From Ktedonobacter robiniae (lineage in GTDB: Bacteria > Chloroflexota > Ktedonobacteria > Ktedonobacterales > Ktedonobacteraceae): a stretch of DNA of 64,000 nucleotides. The stretch covers positions 1 through 64,000 of the forward strand of contig NZ_BNJG01000001.1 in NCBI RefSeq assembly GCF_016587375.1, given 5' to 3'. The stretch's first letter is position 1; each line of letters opens with the position of its first letter. Made by a program: the position numbers and the translations under genes. Below are positions 16,361-25,292 of the stretch, in pieces. A model generated the notes under the pieces. It saw nothing but the letters and a program-made list of their open reading frames with translations, made no database searches and was not told where the DNA came from.

Positions 16361-16549
16361 CCTTGAAGACGCCACAAGCGAGGCCTTCTTCGGCATACGG
16401 AGATAGATGCGCAAGAATAAGGCATTATGAGTTACTTTCCTCTGTTTGGGAACGTGTAGATAACGTGCTCAAAGAGTAGATCTTTGCTCTTCGCACTCAT
16501 GTTGTTTTTTACAGGGCCTACGACAGTTCTCGAAAGAGAGGAGTTTATT

Positions 16550-16996
16550 ATGGTCTGGACAACAAATCGTATTGTCGCACTTGCATTGGGCGTCGTCTTT
16601 ACGCTTATCGGTATTGTCGGCTTCTTTATTCCAGCCGAGAATAGTACGGGTGTACAAGCCTTGTTTGGCATCTTCGACGTTGATACTGTTCACAACATTA
16701 TTCACCTTGTGACTGGTGTGCTCGGCATTGCCGCGGCATTTACGGGACAGTCGCGGATCTTCAACCAGGTCTTTGGTATCGTCTATGCACTGCTTGGTCT
16801 GGTGGGCCTCATTCCGGCATTGTACCTGCCTGCAGGCTCATATGGACACGACAATGGCCTCTTCCTGGGTCTGACCCACATCAACGCCGCTGACCATATT
16901 CTGCACATTGTTGTTGGTGTCGTGGCCGCCGCAGTTGGCTTCTTTGTGAGAGATACAAGCACCTACACCACTCCAACCGATACAGTAGCCTCCTAA
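16550..16996 (+). CDS. DUF4383 integral membrane protein
   Basis: A 148-residue protein with four hydrophobic helices. The first starts RIVALALGVVFTLIGIVGFF. HNIIHLVTGVLGIAAAF and HILHIVVGVVAAAVGFF carry the His pairs characteristic of DUF4383. Function of the family is unknown. I chose ATG 16550 because AGGAG is 6 nt upstream and the MVWTTNRIVAL start matches the family; the frame extends to 16484 without a site. A hairpin at 17024 follows. Confidence 0.82.
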   Translation: MVWTTNRIVALALGVVFTLIGIVGFFIPAENSTGVQALFGIFDVDTVHNIIHLVTGVLGIAAAFTGQSRIFNQVFGIVYALLGLVGLIPALYLPAGSYGHDNGLFLGLTHINAADHILHIVVGVVAAAVGFFVRDTSTYTTPTDTVAS

Positions 16997-17023
16997 GCTT
17001 ATGGAAAGCGAAAGAGCACGATA

Positions 17024-17069
17024 GCGAGAAGCGGTCCAGGTTCCCGAGGGAATCTGGGCCGCTTCTCGC
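17024..17069. terminator. Terminator-like hairpin (21-bp, two wobble pairs)
   Basis: Arms 17024-17044 and 17049-17069 pair fully in RNA when two G-U wobbles are allowed. It separates the convergent DUF4383 and DUF4870 genes. No clear T-run follows on either strand. Confidence 0.65.
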
Positions 17070-17093
17070 CAGCATCAAGCAATCTAGAACAAC

Positions 17094-17762
17094 CTATTTG
17101 ACCGTTGGGACTGGAGACGGTTCAACCCCACAGAGGCGAGCGGCAAAATGCCCAAAAATGGGAATCTTGTAGTATTTTCCACTTGCCGCCATCACGATAC
17201 AGACCAGCCAGCCCACAAAGGCCACGACATTGATGAGCAGGAAGGCCAGGAAGATTCCCAGGGCAAAGAAGCCATGGGCATAAGGGACATGGCTCCAGAT
17301 GCGCAAGCCAAAGCCGCCAAACACAAACATAAAGAAGTCGGCAATGTTGAGAAAGCCGAAGAAGAGCAGGGATTGCAGGGCATGGAAGCGCACATATTTG
17401 TTCTCGAAGCCGAAGAAGAACAGCAACAGGCCCGAGAACCAGCCCCCTAGATAGCTGAGCACAGCCGCGAAACGCGAGCCACTGGACTCACCCACCTTTG
17501 TAAAGACCGGCTGCCAGCCATAGAGAACGTAGCCCTGTTGTCCCGCTGGCGGAGGCAATGGTTGCATCACCTGGGGACCATCAAACGCTGGACGTGGTGA
17601 CTCATGCGAGGGAGGAAGGTCACGCATTGTCTGATTCATGGGTGGCACATGGCTCTGATAGATTGGCTCTGGCTGGAGATGCTCCGCTTCGCTCGCATAA
17701 CCGCTTTCATACATATGCTGGGCTGACGCGCTTTCGCGATATGAGTTTTGTTCCCAAGACAT
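17094..17762 (-). CDS. DUF4870/Tic20-like membrane protein
   Basis: A 222-residue protein. The first 100 residues are hydrophilic and rich in Pro, Gln and Glu. A membrane part follows: RFAAVLSYLGGWFSGLLLFF, ENKYVRFHALQSLLFFG, two more helices and a final VGWLVCIVMAASGKYYKIP. The LSYLGG...ENKYVRFHA pattern is that of DUF4870. Its role is unknown. CAGGAG lies 8 nt before the ATG. The hairpin and module at 17819-17893 sit 57 nt upstream of the start. Confidence 0.75.
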   Translation of the reverse strand: MSWEQNSYRESASAQHMYESGYASEAEHLQPEPIYQSHVPPMNQTMRDLPPSHESPRPAFDGPQVMQPLPPPAGQQGYVLYGWQPVFTKVGESSGSRFAAVLSYLGGWFSGLLLFFFGFENKYVRFHALQSLLFFGFLNIADFFMFVFGGFGLRIWSHVPYAHGFFALGIFLAFLLINVVAFVGWLVCIVMAASGKYYKIPIFGHFAARLCGVEPSPVPTVK

Positions 17763-17818
17763 ACAATTTGCTCCTGATATTTATACTCACCTGATGTACA
17801 AGATTTTGGCTTGGCCAC

Positions 17819-17893
17819 TTGCGCCTACGGCGCTCGCTCTGGTTCGTGGTGCGGGTTGGCAGCCTGCAGCTGCCAACCCGCACCACGAACCAG
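17819..17893. repeat. Composite element: 20-nt module joined to 25-bp hairpin
   Basis: TTGCGCCTACGGCGCTCGCT (17819-17838) runs directly into perfect arms 17839-17863 and 17869-17893 with loop CTGCA. Read on the minus strand it precedes the DUF4870 gene. Confidence 0.82.
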
Positions 17894-18002
17894 GTCATTA
17901 ATGTCTGTCTGGTGCATTGGTGAAAGTATAGTCTGGGGATGTCTCAGGTCTATCGCGAAGATGTCGCAAAATTGTCGCAATGAACGACAAAAAGAGGTAA
18001 GT

Positions 18003-18042
18003 AATTAAAAACCCGAGATAGTGCTTTGACTACCCCGGGTTT
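18003..18042 (-). terminator. Intrinsic terminator of tRNA-His
   Basis: On the minus strand AACCCG and CGGGTT enclose a stem with an inner GTAGT/ACTAT pairing and run into TTTTTAATT, just beyond the tRNA 3' end. Confidence 0.75.
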
Positions 18043-18048
18043 CTTGGG

Positions 18049-18122
18049 GGTGACCGATGGGGCTTGAACCCACAACCGCTGGAGCCACAATCCAGAGCTC
18101 TGCCGATTGAGCTACGGCCACC
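18049..18122 (-). tRNA. tRNA-His (GTG)
   Basis: The minus strand folds as a full cloverleaf: acceptor GTGGCCG/CGGTCAC, D-arm AGCTCAATCGGCAGAGCT, anticodon stem CTGGA/TCCAG with loop TTGTGGC giving anticodon GTG, and T-arm GGTTCAAGCC. The extra 5' G (position 18122) opposite a C73 discriminator is the identity mark of tRNA-His. CCA is not encoded. Confidence 0.95.
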
Positions 18123-18413
18123 ATATTGTGTGCGTGTTTCTCAACACGTCGTCAGTATACTGGAGCACTTGCGAATTGTCAATAGGTTTGCCGCACTTTT
18201 TTTACGATATCGAGAGAGAGAGAGAAAATCTGCATCCCCTTGACAAGACCTGACTCCTGCCATACACTCAATTTCAAAGGAAGATCTATCAGAGTTGATA
18301 GCACAACCACACATAGCAGTGCCAGATATCGGCAAGCCAGTAGGCATTACAGAACAGGGCAAGAAAGATCTATCCCAAAAAGATTTATCCAGACAGAAAA
18401 GGATCAAAATGCT

Positions 18414-19144
18414 ATGTCCCAGGGACCCAGAAGCTTATCGGAGGATACTAAGATAGGTCAGCAGCAGCTATACGAAACTGATTTGTCCCAGTTGCCACAA
18501 TTGCCCCCAGGCATTGTTATTGCCGCCCCTCTCAGACACCGCGGAGGCGCACCGCCTGGCCTGATGATATTGATGTGATCTTCGAGAAGGATCCAGCCTG
18601 CCGTAACATTATCGAGGCATTGACCTACCCTGGTCTCTGGGCTATTTTTTATCATCGTATCGCCCATGCCCTCCACAAGGCACACATCCCCATCTTGCCA
18701 CGCCTCATCTCGCAGTTTGCGCGCATAATTACGGGTGGTATCGAGATCCATCCTGGAGCCCAGATTGGCAAACGCTTTTTTATCGATCACGGCGCGGGTG
18801 TTGTCATCGGCGAGACGGCTGTCATCGGCGATAATGTGATGCTCTATCACCAGGTGACGCTGGGCGCGACCGGCTGGTGGAGACCCAGCCCCGGGCGTAA
18901 GCAGAAGCGCCACCCCTCCATTGAGGATGATGTCACGATTGGCGTAGGCGCGGCGGTCCTGGGTCCCATCACGATTGGACGCGGCAGCAAGATTGGCGCC
19001 ATGGCGCTGGTACTCGAATCGGTCTCGCCGAATTCTGTAGTAGCCGCCAAACCAGCCGAGCTGCTGATGAAAGGGGGTGCTCCCCTTGAGAAGCACGAGG
19101 AGCTCACGCAAGGCTGGAACGGCGAAATGGATTATCAAATTTAA
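18414..19144 (+). CDS. cysE: Serine O-acetyltransferase (CysE), frameshifted
   Basis: The C-terminal 189 residues (in frame from 18575) are clear Cys[40 protein letters not shown] and hexapeptide beta-helix repeats [20 protein letters not shown]. The N-terminus is in another frame from ATG 18414 (AAAGGA 10 nt upstream). Adding one base, most simply in the C-run at 18526-18529, joins them as [23 protein letters not shown] and gives 243 residues, a normal length. The frame as it stands has no good start: GTG 18575 lacks a ribosome site. It makes O-acetylserine from serine and acetyl-CoA. Confidence 0.85.
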
Positions 19145-19188
19145 TGTGTGAAGGGGACGCCCCTTTGACCCCGCTCTCCGGGGGACTT

Positions 19189-19272
19189 TTCGCGCCTGCG
19201 GCGCTCGCTTAAGAAGAGGTCAGATGAGGTTGCCTGGTGCTTTCAGCACCAGGCAACCTCATCTGACCTCTT
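19189..19272. repeat. Composite element: module plus 28-bp hairpin
   Basis: TTCGCGCCTGCGGCGCTCGC (19189-19208) is followed after 5 nt by perfect arms 19214-19241 and 19245-19272 with loop TTC. It lies between the convergent cysE and nucleoside hydrolase genes. Confidence 0.85.
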
Positions 19273-19331
19273 ATCAATTAAAGGGTAAAGGCGGTGTCGA
19301 TGGTGATATTCCATCACTTCTTCTTATTGAT

Positions 19332-20263
19332 TCACTCATAGGTAAGGATAGTGTTAATGGTGAGGTCCCAGAAGTGGGAGACGTTGAGGCTGTAGCCGAC
19401 GCGGGCATTGGGTGGGAGTTGGATCTTACCGTAGACATCGCAGATGGTGCGGCCAGCGCTCCACTCCCCTCCAGTCTCAATCTCAACGCGGATATCGTGG
19501 CCTTCGATGATGGCTGGATCGATGACGGCGGCAACAGCACAGGGATCATGGACGGGGGCGCAGAGAAGCCGAAGACCTGCTCATAGGTATCCGCAAAGAA
19601 GGCCAGGAGATCGGCGGCGAAGTTGGCAACGCGGCGCCCGGAAGAGCGTAAGCGGCGCATGATCTCCTTCGTTGCCAGCGCCTGGTGCGTGACCTCCAGG
19701 GGAACCATGGTAATGGGGCGACCACACTGAAATACCTTCTGTGCCGCTTCGGGATCAAACCAGATATTAAACTCGGCGGCTGGGGTCACGTTGCCCAGGC
19801 CGATGGCTCCCCCCATAATAGAGATGGCTTTGATGTTGCGGGCAATGTGCGGCGAGCGCTCCAGGGCTGTGGCAATATTAGTTAAGGGGCCGGTTGCCAC
19901 CAGGGTAATCGGCTCCTCTGCTCTGAGCAGCAGGTCGATAAGCAGGTCGACTGCGTGCATACGCACCAGCGACATAACAGGTTCGGGCATATCAGGACCA
20001 TCCAGGCCCGTTTCACCATGAATATCGGCGGCAAAGCCGGGGGCGCGTACCAGGGGCTTCTCCATCCCTCTGGCGACTGGAATATGATGCAGGCCCGCCA
20101 GCGAACAGACTTTTAAGGCGTTACGCGAGGTCTTCTCGACCGCCTGGTTGCCCGCGACAGTCGTCACAGCCAGGAGTTCTAGCTGGGGATGATGGGCGGC
20201 CAGTAAGAGTGCGATTGCATCATCATGGCCAGGATCACAGTCAAGAATTATTTTCTCTTTCAC
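19332..20263 (-). CDS. Inosine-uridine preferring nucleoside hydrolase, frameshifted
   Basis: The N-terminal two thirds are a standard IunH-type hydrolase: the calcium-binding DCDPGHDDAIALLLA, then ATGPLTNIATALE, IMGGAIGLGNVTPAAEFNIW. At the G5 run 19554-19558 the frame breaks. Reading on in the shifted frame gives VHDPCAVAAVIDPAII and GGEWSAGRTICDVYG, the conserved C-terminal part, with a stop at 19332. One extra base restores 310 residues, the usual length; unshifted, the frame continues to 19274 as unrelated Ser/Pro-rich sequence. The start is GTG 20263 with AAGGGG upstream. It splits nucleosides into base and ribose. Confidence 0.88.
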
Positions 20264-20390
20264 GCGTATTTCCCCTTCTTGCTTAATGGGATCAATGTTT
20301 TTCTTTAAGAACGCACCGCAGGTTCCCTCTTTGAATACTAGCATACAAGCAGACAATAGCCCCATACAAAGCCTTTCACTCCTCCTCTAG

Positions 20391-20449
20391 CACCTGCCTC
20401 GGCTCGCTACGCACCTGTGCCCCTTACCCGAAGGGGCACAGGTGCGTAG
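20391..20449. repeat. Degenerate module plus 19-bp hairpin
   Basis: CACCTGCCTCGGCTCGCT (20391-20408) resembles the module of other composites and abuts perfect arms 20407-20425 and 20431-20449. An 18-nt direct repeat ACAGGTGCGTAGGCGCTC occurs at 20438-20455 and again at 20496-20513. The element lies between the divergent nucleoside hydrolase and phosphofructokinase genes. Confidence 0.65.
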
Positions 20450-20575
20450 GCGCTCCAAGTCCAGGAGCCTCATGCGACTTCACAGGGAGAGGGCTACAGG
20501 TGCGTAGGCGCTCTCAAGAAAGGAAATCTTCGCGCTCTCTGCCATGAAAGAGGCCATAGACTTAGACCTATCCCC

Positions 20576-20604
20576 TCGACGCTCGCCCCTGAACTTGTTA
20601 TAAT
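20576..20604 (+). promoter_or_regulatory. Probable promoter of the pfk-deoB operon
   Basis: A perfect TATAAT (20599-20604) with an upstream TG (extended -10) and TCGACG 17 nt before it; it lies 72 nt before the TTG start. Confidence 0.55.
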
Positions 20605-20675
20605 GGCCTTGCGAGAGGTGCTCAAGCAAGGCATTTCCTGAGTTTAAATGTAAGGTAATCTATTGGGGGTAAGCA

Positions 20676-21878
20676 TTGGTTTCTGGCAATCTGCTTATTG
20701 GTCAATCGGGCGGCGCAACCGCCGTTATTAATGCGAGCCTCGTAGGCGCAGTCGAGGCGGCATTGGCAGACACGCGTATCGCTGACATCTATGGGATGCA
20801 TTATGGGATCGCGGGTCTATTGCAAGAAGACTTTATTGATCTGCGTCAACAAGATGCGGGCCTCTGGCCTCAGCTCCTACATACACCATCTGCCGCGCTC
20901 GGCTCGTGTCGCTACAAGCTACAAGAACAAGATATTGAGCATGCTTTAGATATTTTTCGCCGTTACGATATTCGCTATCTCCTCTATATTGGTGGAAATG
21001 ATTCCGCCGATACTGCGCATCGCCTGGCGCAGGCGGCCCACCATACCGGGTATGAGTTCTACGCCATCAGCATCCCAAAGACCATCGATAATGATCTCCC
21101 TTTTACCGATCACTGTCCCGGCTATGGGAGTGCCGCGCGCTTCATCGCAGCGGCAACGCAAGACTCAACCATGAACACCCTCTCCATGCCAGGGCATTAT
21201 CCCGTCAAGATCATCGAGACCATGGGACGCAATGCGGGTTGGCTGGCAGCGGCCTCAACGCTAGGCAAGCACGACGAGGCTGATGCGCCCCATATCGTGC
21301 TCATTCCCGAACAGGCCTTTCACGAGGAGCGCTTCCTGACCCAGGTTGAGGAGGCATATAGGCGTTACGGCTATGTCGTCATCGTGGCCTCGGAGGCGTT
21401 GCGTAATGAGAAAGGAGAGGCGCTGGGCGCGGCCGCGCAGGCGGGTGTTGACGCCTTTCAACATCCCTTGCTTAGCGGAACCGCACAAACTCTGGTAGAA
21501 TTAATAAAGCAACAATTACATCTACGAGCGCGCTTCGACAAACCGGGCGATTTCCAGCGCATGTCTTCGCAGTACGTCTCGCCAACGGATCGGCAAGAGG
21601 CGTACCTTGTGGGACAGAAGGCGCTAGAGGCGGCATTGCATGGGGAGAGCGATAAAATGGTGACGCTGGTGCGGCATGATACGCCGGCCTATCACTGTAC
21701 TACAGGTCTGGTTGAGCTTGGAGAGATCGCGAACGTGCAGCGCCTCATTCCTGATGCCTATTTTGATGCGAGTACAGCAATGGTTACGCGTGCATTTCAC
21801 ACCTACGCGCAGCCGCTCATCGGCGAGTCGCTACCGCGTTATGCACGCCTGGATACGGCAAAGGTGATTTCATTATGA
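20676..21878 (+). CDS. 6-phosphofructokinase, pyrophosphate-dependent type
   Basis: A 400-residue PfkA-family protein: LLIGQSGGATAVINASLVG, GGNDSADTAH, PKTIDNDLPFTDHCPGYGSA and METMGRNAGWLAA-like METMGRN region. In ATP enzymes the two key positions are Gly (GGDGS, PGTIDND). Here they are Asp (GGNDS) and Lys (PKTIDND), the residues associated with pyrophosphate as phosphoryl donor, which would make the step reversible. It starts at TTG 20676, 5 nt after GGGGGT. The stop overlaps the deoB start as ATGA, so the two are translationally coupled. Confidence 0.87.
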   Translation: MVSGNLLIGQSGGATAVINASLVGAVEAALADTRIADIYGMHYGIAGLLQEDFIDLRQQDAGLWPQLLHTPSAALGSCRYKLQEQDIEHALDIFRRYDIRYLLYIGGNDSADTAHRLAQAAHHTGYEFYAISIPKTIDNDLPFTDHCPGYGSAARFIAAATQDSTMNTLSMPGHYPVKIIETMGRNAGWLAAASTLGKHDEADAPHIVLIPEQAFHEERFLTQVEEAYRRYGYVVIVASEALRNEKGEALGAAAQAGVDAFQHPLLSGTAQTLVELIKQQLHLRARFDKPGDFQRMSSQYVSPTDRQEAYLVGQKALEAALHGESDKMVTLVRHDTPAYHCTTGLVELGEIANVQRLIPDAYFDASTAMVTRAFHTYAQPLIGESLPRYARLDTAKVISL

Positions 21879-23056
21879 GCATACTCAAACGAGCTGTCGT
21901 TATCGTCTTAGATGGTGTAGGAGCAGGAGCCAATTCAGATAGTGCAACCTATGGAGACGAGGGGGCCAGTTCACTGGAGCACTGCGCGCAGGCCATCGGT
22001 GGCCTGGAGCTACCCAACCTGGGGCGCATTGGACTGGGCAACATCACGCCTATCCAGGGCACACCACCCCAGGAAAAGGCCCTGGGCGCCTTTGGACGTC
22101 TGAACGAGACCGCCGCGGGCAAAGACAGCGTCGCGGGACACTGGGAGCTTATGGGAGCCGTTCTCCAGCGACCGCTACCCACCTATCCCCAAGGTTTTCC
22201 GGCTGAGCTTGTCGCTGCCTTTGAAGAGGCCAGTGGACACAAAGTCATTGGCAACAAGGTCGCCTCGGGTACCGAGATCATTAAAGAACTGGGCGAAGAG
22301 CATGTGCGTACTGGGCGGCCCATCCTCTATACCTCGGCAGATAGCGTCTTCCAGATCGCGGCCCACCAGGAGGTCATTCCCCTGGAGGAGCTTTATCGCA
22401 TCTGCCAGGTTGGACGCGATATGCTGACAGGCGAGAACGCTGTGGGCCGGGTCATCGCGCGCCCCTTTATTGGCACATCCGGCAATTTCAAGCGGACCGA
22501 GCACAGGCGCGACTTCGCCCTGGAGCCAGTCGGCACCACCCTGCTTGACCTGCTTAAAGAAAGCGGGCGCGATGTGATTGGCATTGGCAAGATTGAAGAC
22601 CTCTTCGCGGGCCGCGGCCTGACCGCGCGCGATCACACGGAGACGAATCAAGAAGGGATGGCCGCGACCCTGCGCTGGCTTGAGCGAGACTTTTATGGTC
22701 TACTCTTCGTGAATCTGGTAGAATTTGATATGTTATGGGGACACCGTCGCGATAGCCAGGGATACGCGCAAGCGCTACGCGATGTAGACGCATGGTTCGA
22801 CAAGGTGCAGCAGGTACTGCGTCCCGAAGACGCCATCTTCTTCGCCGCCGACCATGGTGTCGATCCCACCTATCATGGTACCGACCATACCCGAGAATGT
22901 GTGCCCCTGCTCGCCTACGGCAAGCCAATTCGCGCCGGAGTAGACCTCGGAACCCGGTCCTCCATGGCCGACCTTGGGCAGACATTAGCCGAGAACTTTG
23001 GGGTTGACCCACTGGCGGCAGGAACCAGCTTTGCGCGTGAAATCGGGCTGATATAG
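21875..23056 (+). CDS. deoB: Phosphopentomutase (DeoB)
   Basis: A 393-residue alkaline-phosphatase superfamily metalloenzyme. Motifs include VVIVLDGVGAGANSDSATYG, the phosphothreonine region NETAAGKDSVAGHWELMG, DFALEPVGTTLLDLL and the metal ligands FAADHGVDPTYHGTDHTRE. It interconverts ribose-1-phosphate and ribose-5-phosphate. Coupling to pfk and closeness to a nucleoside hydrolase gene suggest nucleoside-derived pentose flowing into glycolysis. Confidence 0.93.
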   Translation: MSILKRAVVIVLDGVGAGANSDSATYGDEGASSLEHCAQAIGGLELPNLGRIGLGNITPIQGTPPQEKALGAFGRLNETAAGKDSVAGHWELMGAVLQRPLPTYPQGFPAELVAAFEEASGHKVIGNKVASGTEIIKELGEEHVRTGRPILYTSADSVFQIAAHQEVIPLEELYRICQVGRDMLTGENAVGRVIARPFIGTSGNFKRTEHRRDFALEPVGTTLLDLLKESGRDVIGIGKIEDLFAGRGLTARDHTETNQEGMAATLRWLERDFYGLLFVNLVEFDMLWGHRRDSQGYAQALRDVDAWFDKVQQVLRPEDAIFFAADHGVDPTYHGTDHTRECVPLLAYGKPIRAGVDLGTRSSMADLGQTLAENFGVDPLAAGTSFAREIGLI

Positions 23057-23079
23057 CTCGCAAGCAGGGCATGGCCCGG

Positions 23080-23139
23080 CGCTGCTAAAGCACGCGTCTA
23101 CATATGGGCCATGATATGTAGACGCGTGCTTTAGCAGCG
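23080..23139. repeat. Hairpin repeat, copy 1 (26-bp arms shared with 52681-52753)
   Basis: Arms 23080-23105 and 23114-23139 are perfect complements with loop GGGCCATG. The arm starting CGCTGCTAAAGCACGCGTCT is identical over 26 nt to the inner arm at 52688-52713. It lies 24 nt after the deoB stop. Confidence 0.88.
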
Positions 23140-23166
23140 TCGGTCGAGAGGAACTTCGGAGAAACC

Positions 23167-23754
23167 ATGACAGAACTACAACGCGACAATCGAGTAAGCA
23201 GCACACCTATTCTGCATGGAGAACGCATTACACTACGCCCACCAATGATGCAGGATGCACGCAACGTCTTTCATTGGGAGCGCGACGACGAGGTATGGCG
23301 CTTTGACCCACACCGGCCCTACTCGCGCACCATGGCTGAATTTCTCCCTGTTTTTGAACGCAATTATGTGCGAGGAAATGGGCGGCAATTCTGGTTTATT
23401 ATTGAAGATGAACAAAAGGCGCCTATTGGCACCATTACGTACTTCAATCTCGATTATCGAAGTGGCCAGGTAGAGGTCGGCCTGGGAATTGGCAATAAAC
23501 AGAGTTGGGGCAAGGGATATGGGCGCGAGGCGATTTACACACTCGTCAATCATCTCTTTACCCTACCCTTCCTGGCACGCATCTATGCGGAGACGGCTCT
23601 TGCCAATCTTCCAGCACGAAAGGCCTTCACCCGTAGCTACTTTACCGAGGTCGGACAGATCTATGATCCGCGCAGTTCTGGCGATCCCTGGGTTCTTGTT
23701 GAAATCCTACGCCATGACTGGGAGCGTCTATATACGAAGCAACCCCCCAAATAA
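23167..23754 (+). CDS. GNAT N-acetyltransferase (RimJ/RimL type)
   Basis: A 195-residue GNAT protein: ITLRPPMMQDARNVFHWERD, PIGTITYFNLDYRSGQVEVG, and the acetyl-CoA loop GNKQSWGKGYGREAIYTLVN. It resembles RimJ/RimL-like acetyltransferases, which act on ribosomal proteins or small metabolites; the acceptor is unknown. GGAG is 5 nt before the ATG. Confidence 0.85.
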   Translation: MTELQRDNRVSSTPILHGERITLRPPMMQDARNVFHWERDDEVWRFDPHRPYSRTMAEFLPVFERNYVRGNGRQFWFIIEDEQKAPIGTITYFNLDYRSGQVEVGLGIGNKQSWGKGYGREAIYTLVNHLFTLPFLARIYAETALANLPARKAFTRSYFTEVGQIYDPRSSGDPWVLVEILRHDWERLYTKQPPK

Positions 23755-23813
23755 ACCCAACACAGCGGAGAGTCCTGACATCCAGGCCAATATGCTCCGA
23801 CGTGATAGATAGA

Positions 23814-23864
23814 GAAAGGAGACGTGCAGGGCAAATCCATACGACCTCCCTGCACGGCACAATT
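23814..23864 (+). promoter_or_regulatory. Ribosome binding site separated from manB start by a hairpin
   Basis: AAAGGAG (23814-23820) is 44 nt from the ATG at 23865, too far for normal initiation. Between them CGTGCAGGG and CCCTGCACG form a 9-bp stem with a 14-nt loop. Folding would bring the site to about 9-10 nt from the ATG. Alternatively the site serves a 14-codon GTG frame that ends in TGA overlapping the manB ATG. Confidence 0.4.
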
Positions 23865-25223
23865 ATGAGCACAAAGACTAATGTCAACCCCTCCATCTTC
23901 GGGGCCTATGACATCCGAGGCATCTATGGCGAGGCCCTCACCGATGAGGCCGTCTATGCAATCGGACGCGCGGCGGGCCAGTATCTAAATATTCCTGAAA
24001 TCGCGGTCGGGCGCGACATGCGTCTCTCCTCACCACAACTGGCGGAGAACCTGATCCGTGGACTGACCGACCAGGGTGTCAATGTTATCGACCTGGGCAT
24101 GGTGACGACGGACGCGCTCTATTTCGCCGTGGGTAAGTTTAATTATCCCGCAGGCGTCATGATCACTGCCTCGCACAATCCCGGCAAGTACAACGGCATG
24201 AAGTTCTGCCGCGCGATGGCTTATCCTATTAGCCGTGACACTGGACTAAGCGATATCCGCGACCTGGCCGTGAGCGGTGAGTTTGCCGAGCCTGCACACA
24301 AGGGCGAGGCCAGCCAGCGCGACATCATCGACGACTATGTCCAGCACGCCCTCTCCTTCATCGACGTGAAGAAGATTCGCCCACTCAAGATCGTCGCCGA
24401 CGCGGGCAATGGCATGGCGGGCCTGGTGCTGCCACGCGTCTTCAAACACCTCCCCTGCGAGCTGGTTCCCCTCTACTTTGAGCTGGATGGCTCCTTCCCC
24501 CATCATCCCGCCAGCCCAATCGAGCCAGAGAACATGGTAGATGTGCAGCAAAAAGTACGCGAGACGCATGCCGACATGGGCGTGGCTTTCGATGGCGACG
24601 CCGACCGCATGTTCCCCGTCGATGAGCATGGCGACCTGGTCGATGGCTCCATGGTCACCCTGGCCGTGACTAACAGCCTGCTACATAAGTTTCCCGGCTC
24701 GACCATCCTCTACAACCTCGTCGTCTCCAAGGCGGTGCCAGAACTGGTCGAGAAACTGGGTGGAAAATCGGGTCGCACCCGCGTGGGGCACTCCTTCATC
24801 AAGGCCCAGATGCGCGAAGAGAACGCCATCTTCGGTGGCGAACACTCCGGACACTTCTACTTCCGCGACAACTGGTATGCCGACTCTGGCCTGATCGCCT
24901 TCCTGATCATGCTAGAGCTGGTCTCCGTCGAGAACAAACCGCTCTCCGAGAGCATCAAGCCCCTCGACGTCTACTACCGCAGTGGTGAGATCAACAGCAC
25001 CGTCAGCGACGTCAAGGCCAAGATCGAGGAGGTCAAGGAAAACTTTAGCAAGCAGGCCCAGTCGTTTGACACCCTCGACGGTATCAGCGCTGACTACGGC
25101 GACTGGTGGTTTAGCGTGCGTGGCTCCAACACCGAGCCCCTGCTGCGCCTGAACCTTGAGGCAAAGACCCAGGCCCTCATGGAACAAAAACGCGACGAAG
25201 TCCTGGCTGTTATCCGGGGATAA
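23865..25223 (+). CDS. manB: Phosphomannomutase/phosphoglucomutase
   Basis: A 452-residue alpha-D-phosphohexomutase with the four active-site loops: phosphoserine loop MITASHNPGKYNGMKF, metal loop GVAFDGDADRMFPVDEHG, sugar loop GGEHSGHFYFRDNWYADSG and phosphate loop VRGSNTEPLLRLN. Such enzymes convert mannose- or glucose-6-phosphate to the 1-phosphate for sugar-nucleotide synthesis. ATG 23865 begins the family-like NPSIFGAYDIRGIYGEAL start; a GTG at 23802 would add 21 residues that overlap the hairpin leader. Confidence 0.92.
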   Translation: MSTKTNVNPSIFGAYDIRGIYGEALTDEAVYAIGRAAGQYLNIPEIAVGRDMRLSSPQLAENLIRGLTDQGVNVIDLGMVTTDALYFAVGKFNYPAGVMITASHNPGKYNGMKFCRAMAYPISRDTGLSDIRDLAVSGEFAEPAHKGEASQRDIIDDYVQHALSFIDVKKIRPLKIVADAGNGMAGLVLPRVFKHLPCELVPLYFELDGSFPHHPASPIEPENMVDVQQKVRETHADMGVAFDGDADRMFPVDEHGDLVDGSMVTLAVTNSLLHKFPGSTILYNLVVSKAVPELVEKLGGKSGRTRVGHSFIKAQMREENAIFGGEHSGHFYFRDNWYADSGLIAFLIMLELVSVENKPLSESIKPLDVYYRSGEINSTVSDVKAKIEEVKENFSKQAQSFDTLDGISADYGDWWFSVRGSNTEPLLRLNLEAKTQALMEQKRDEVLAVIRG

Positions 25224-25227
25224 TTAC

Positions 25228-25291
25228 CTACTCTCTGCATAAAAAAAGGCGCCGGGTGTTTACCCGGCGCCTTTTTTTATGCAGAGAGTAG
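25228..25291. terminator. Bidirectional terminator (30-bp arms)
   Basis: Arms 25228-25257 and 25262-25291 are perfect complements with loop GTTT. A GC core GGCGCCGGGT flanked by A7 and T7 makes a terminator in both directions, between the convergent manB and the 25293 gene. Confidence 0.93.
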
Positions 25292-25292
25292 T

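Noticed and set aside
18240..18413. N-terminal extension of the frame upstream of cysE
   Set aside because: No ribosome site, and composition unlike the CysE N-terminus; ATG 18414 has a better site.
19274..19331. Ser/Pro-rich C-terminus of the nucleoside hydrolase frame as written
   Set aside because: The alternative frame from 19554 on gives the conserved family C-terminus, so the written end is a frameshift product.
23823..23867. 14-codon leader peptide before manB
   Set aside because: Its GTG lies only 2 nt from the ribosome site, too close; kept only as an alternative under the hairpin finding.
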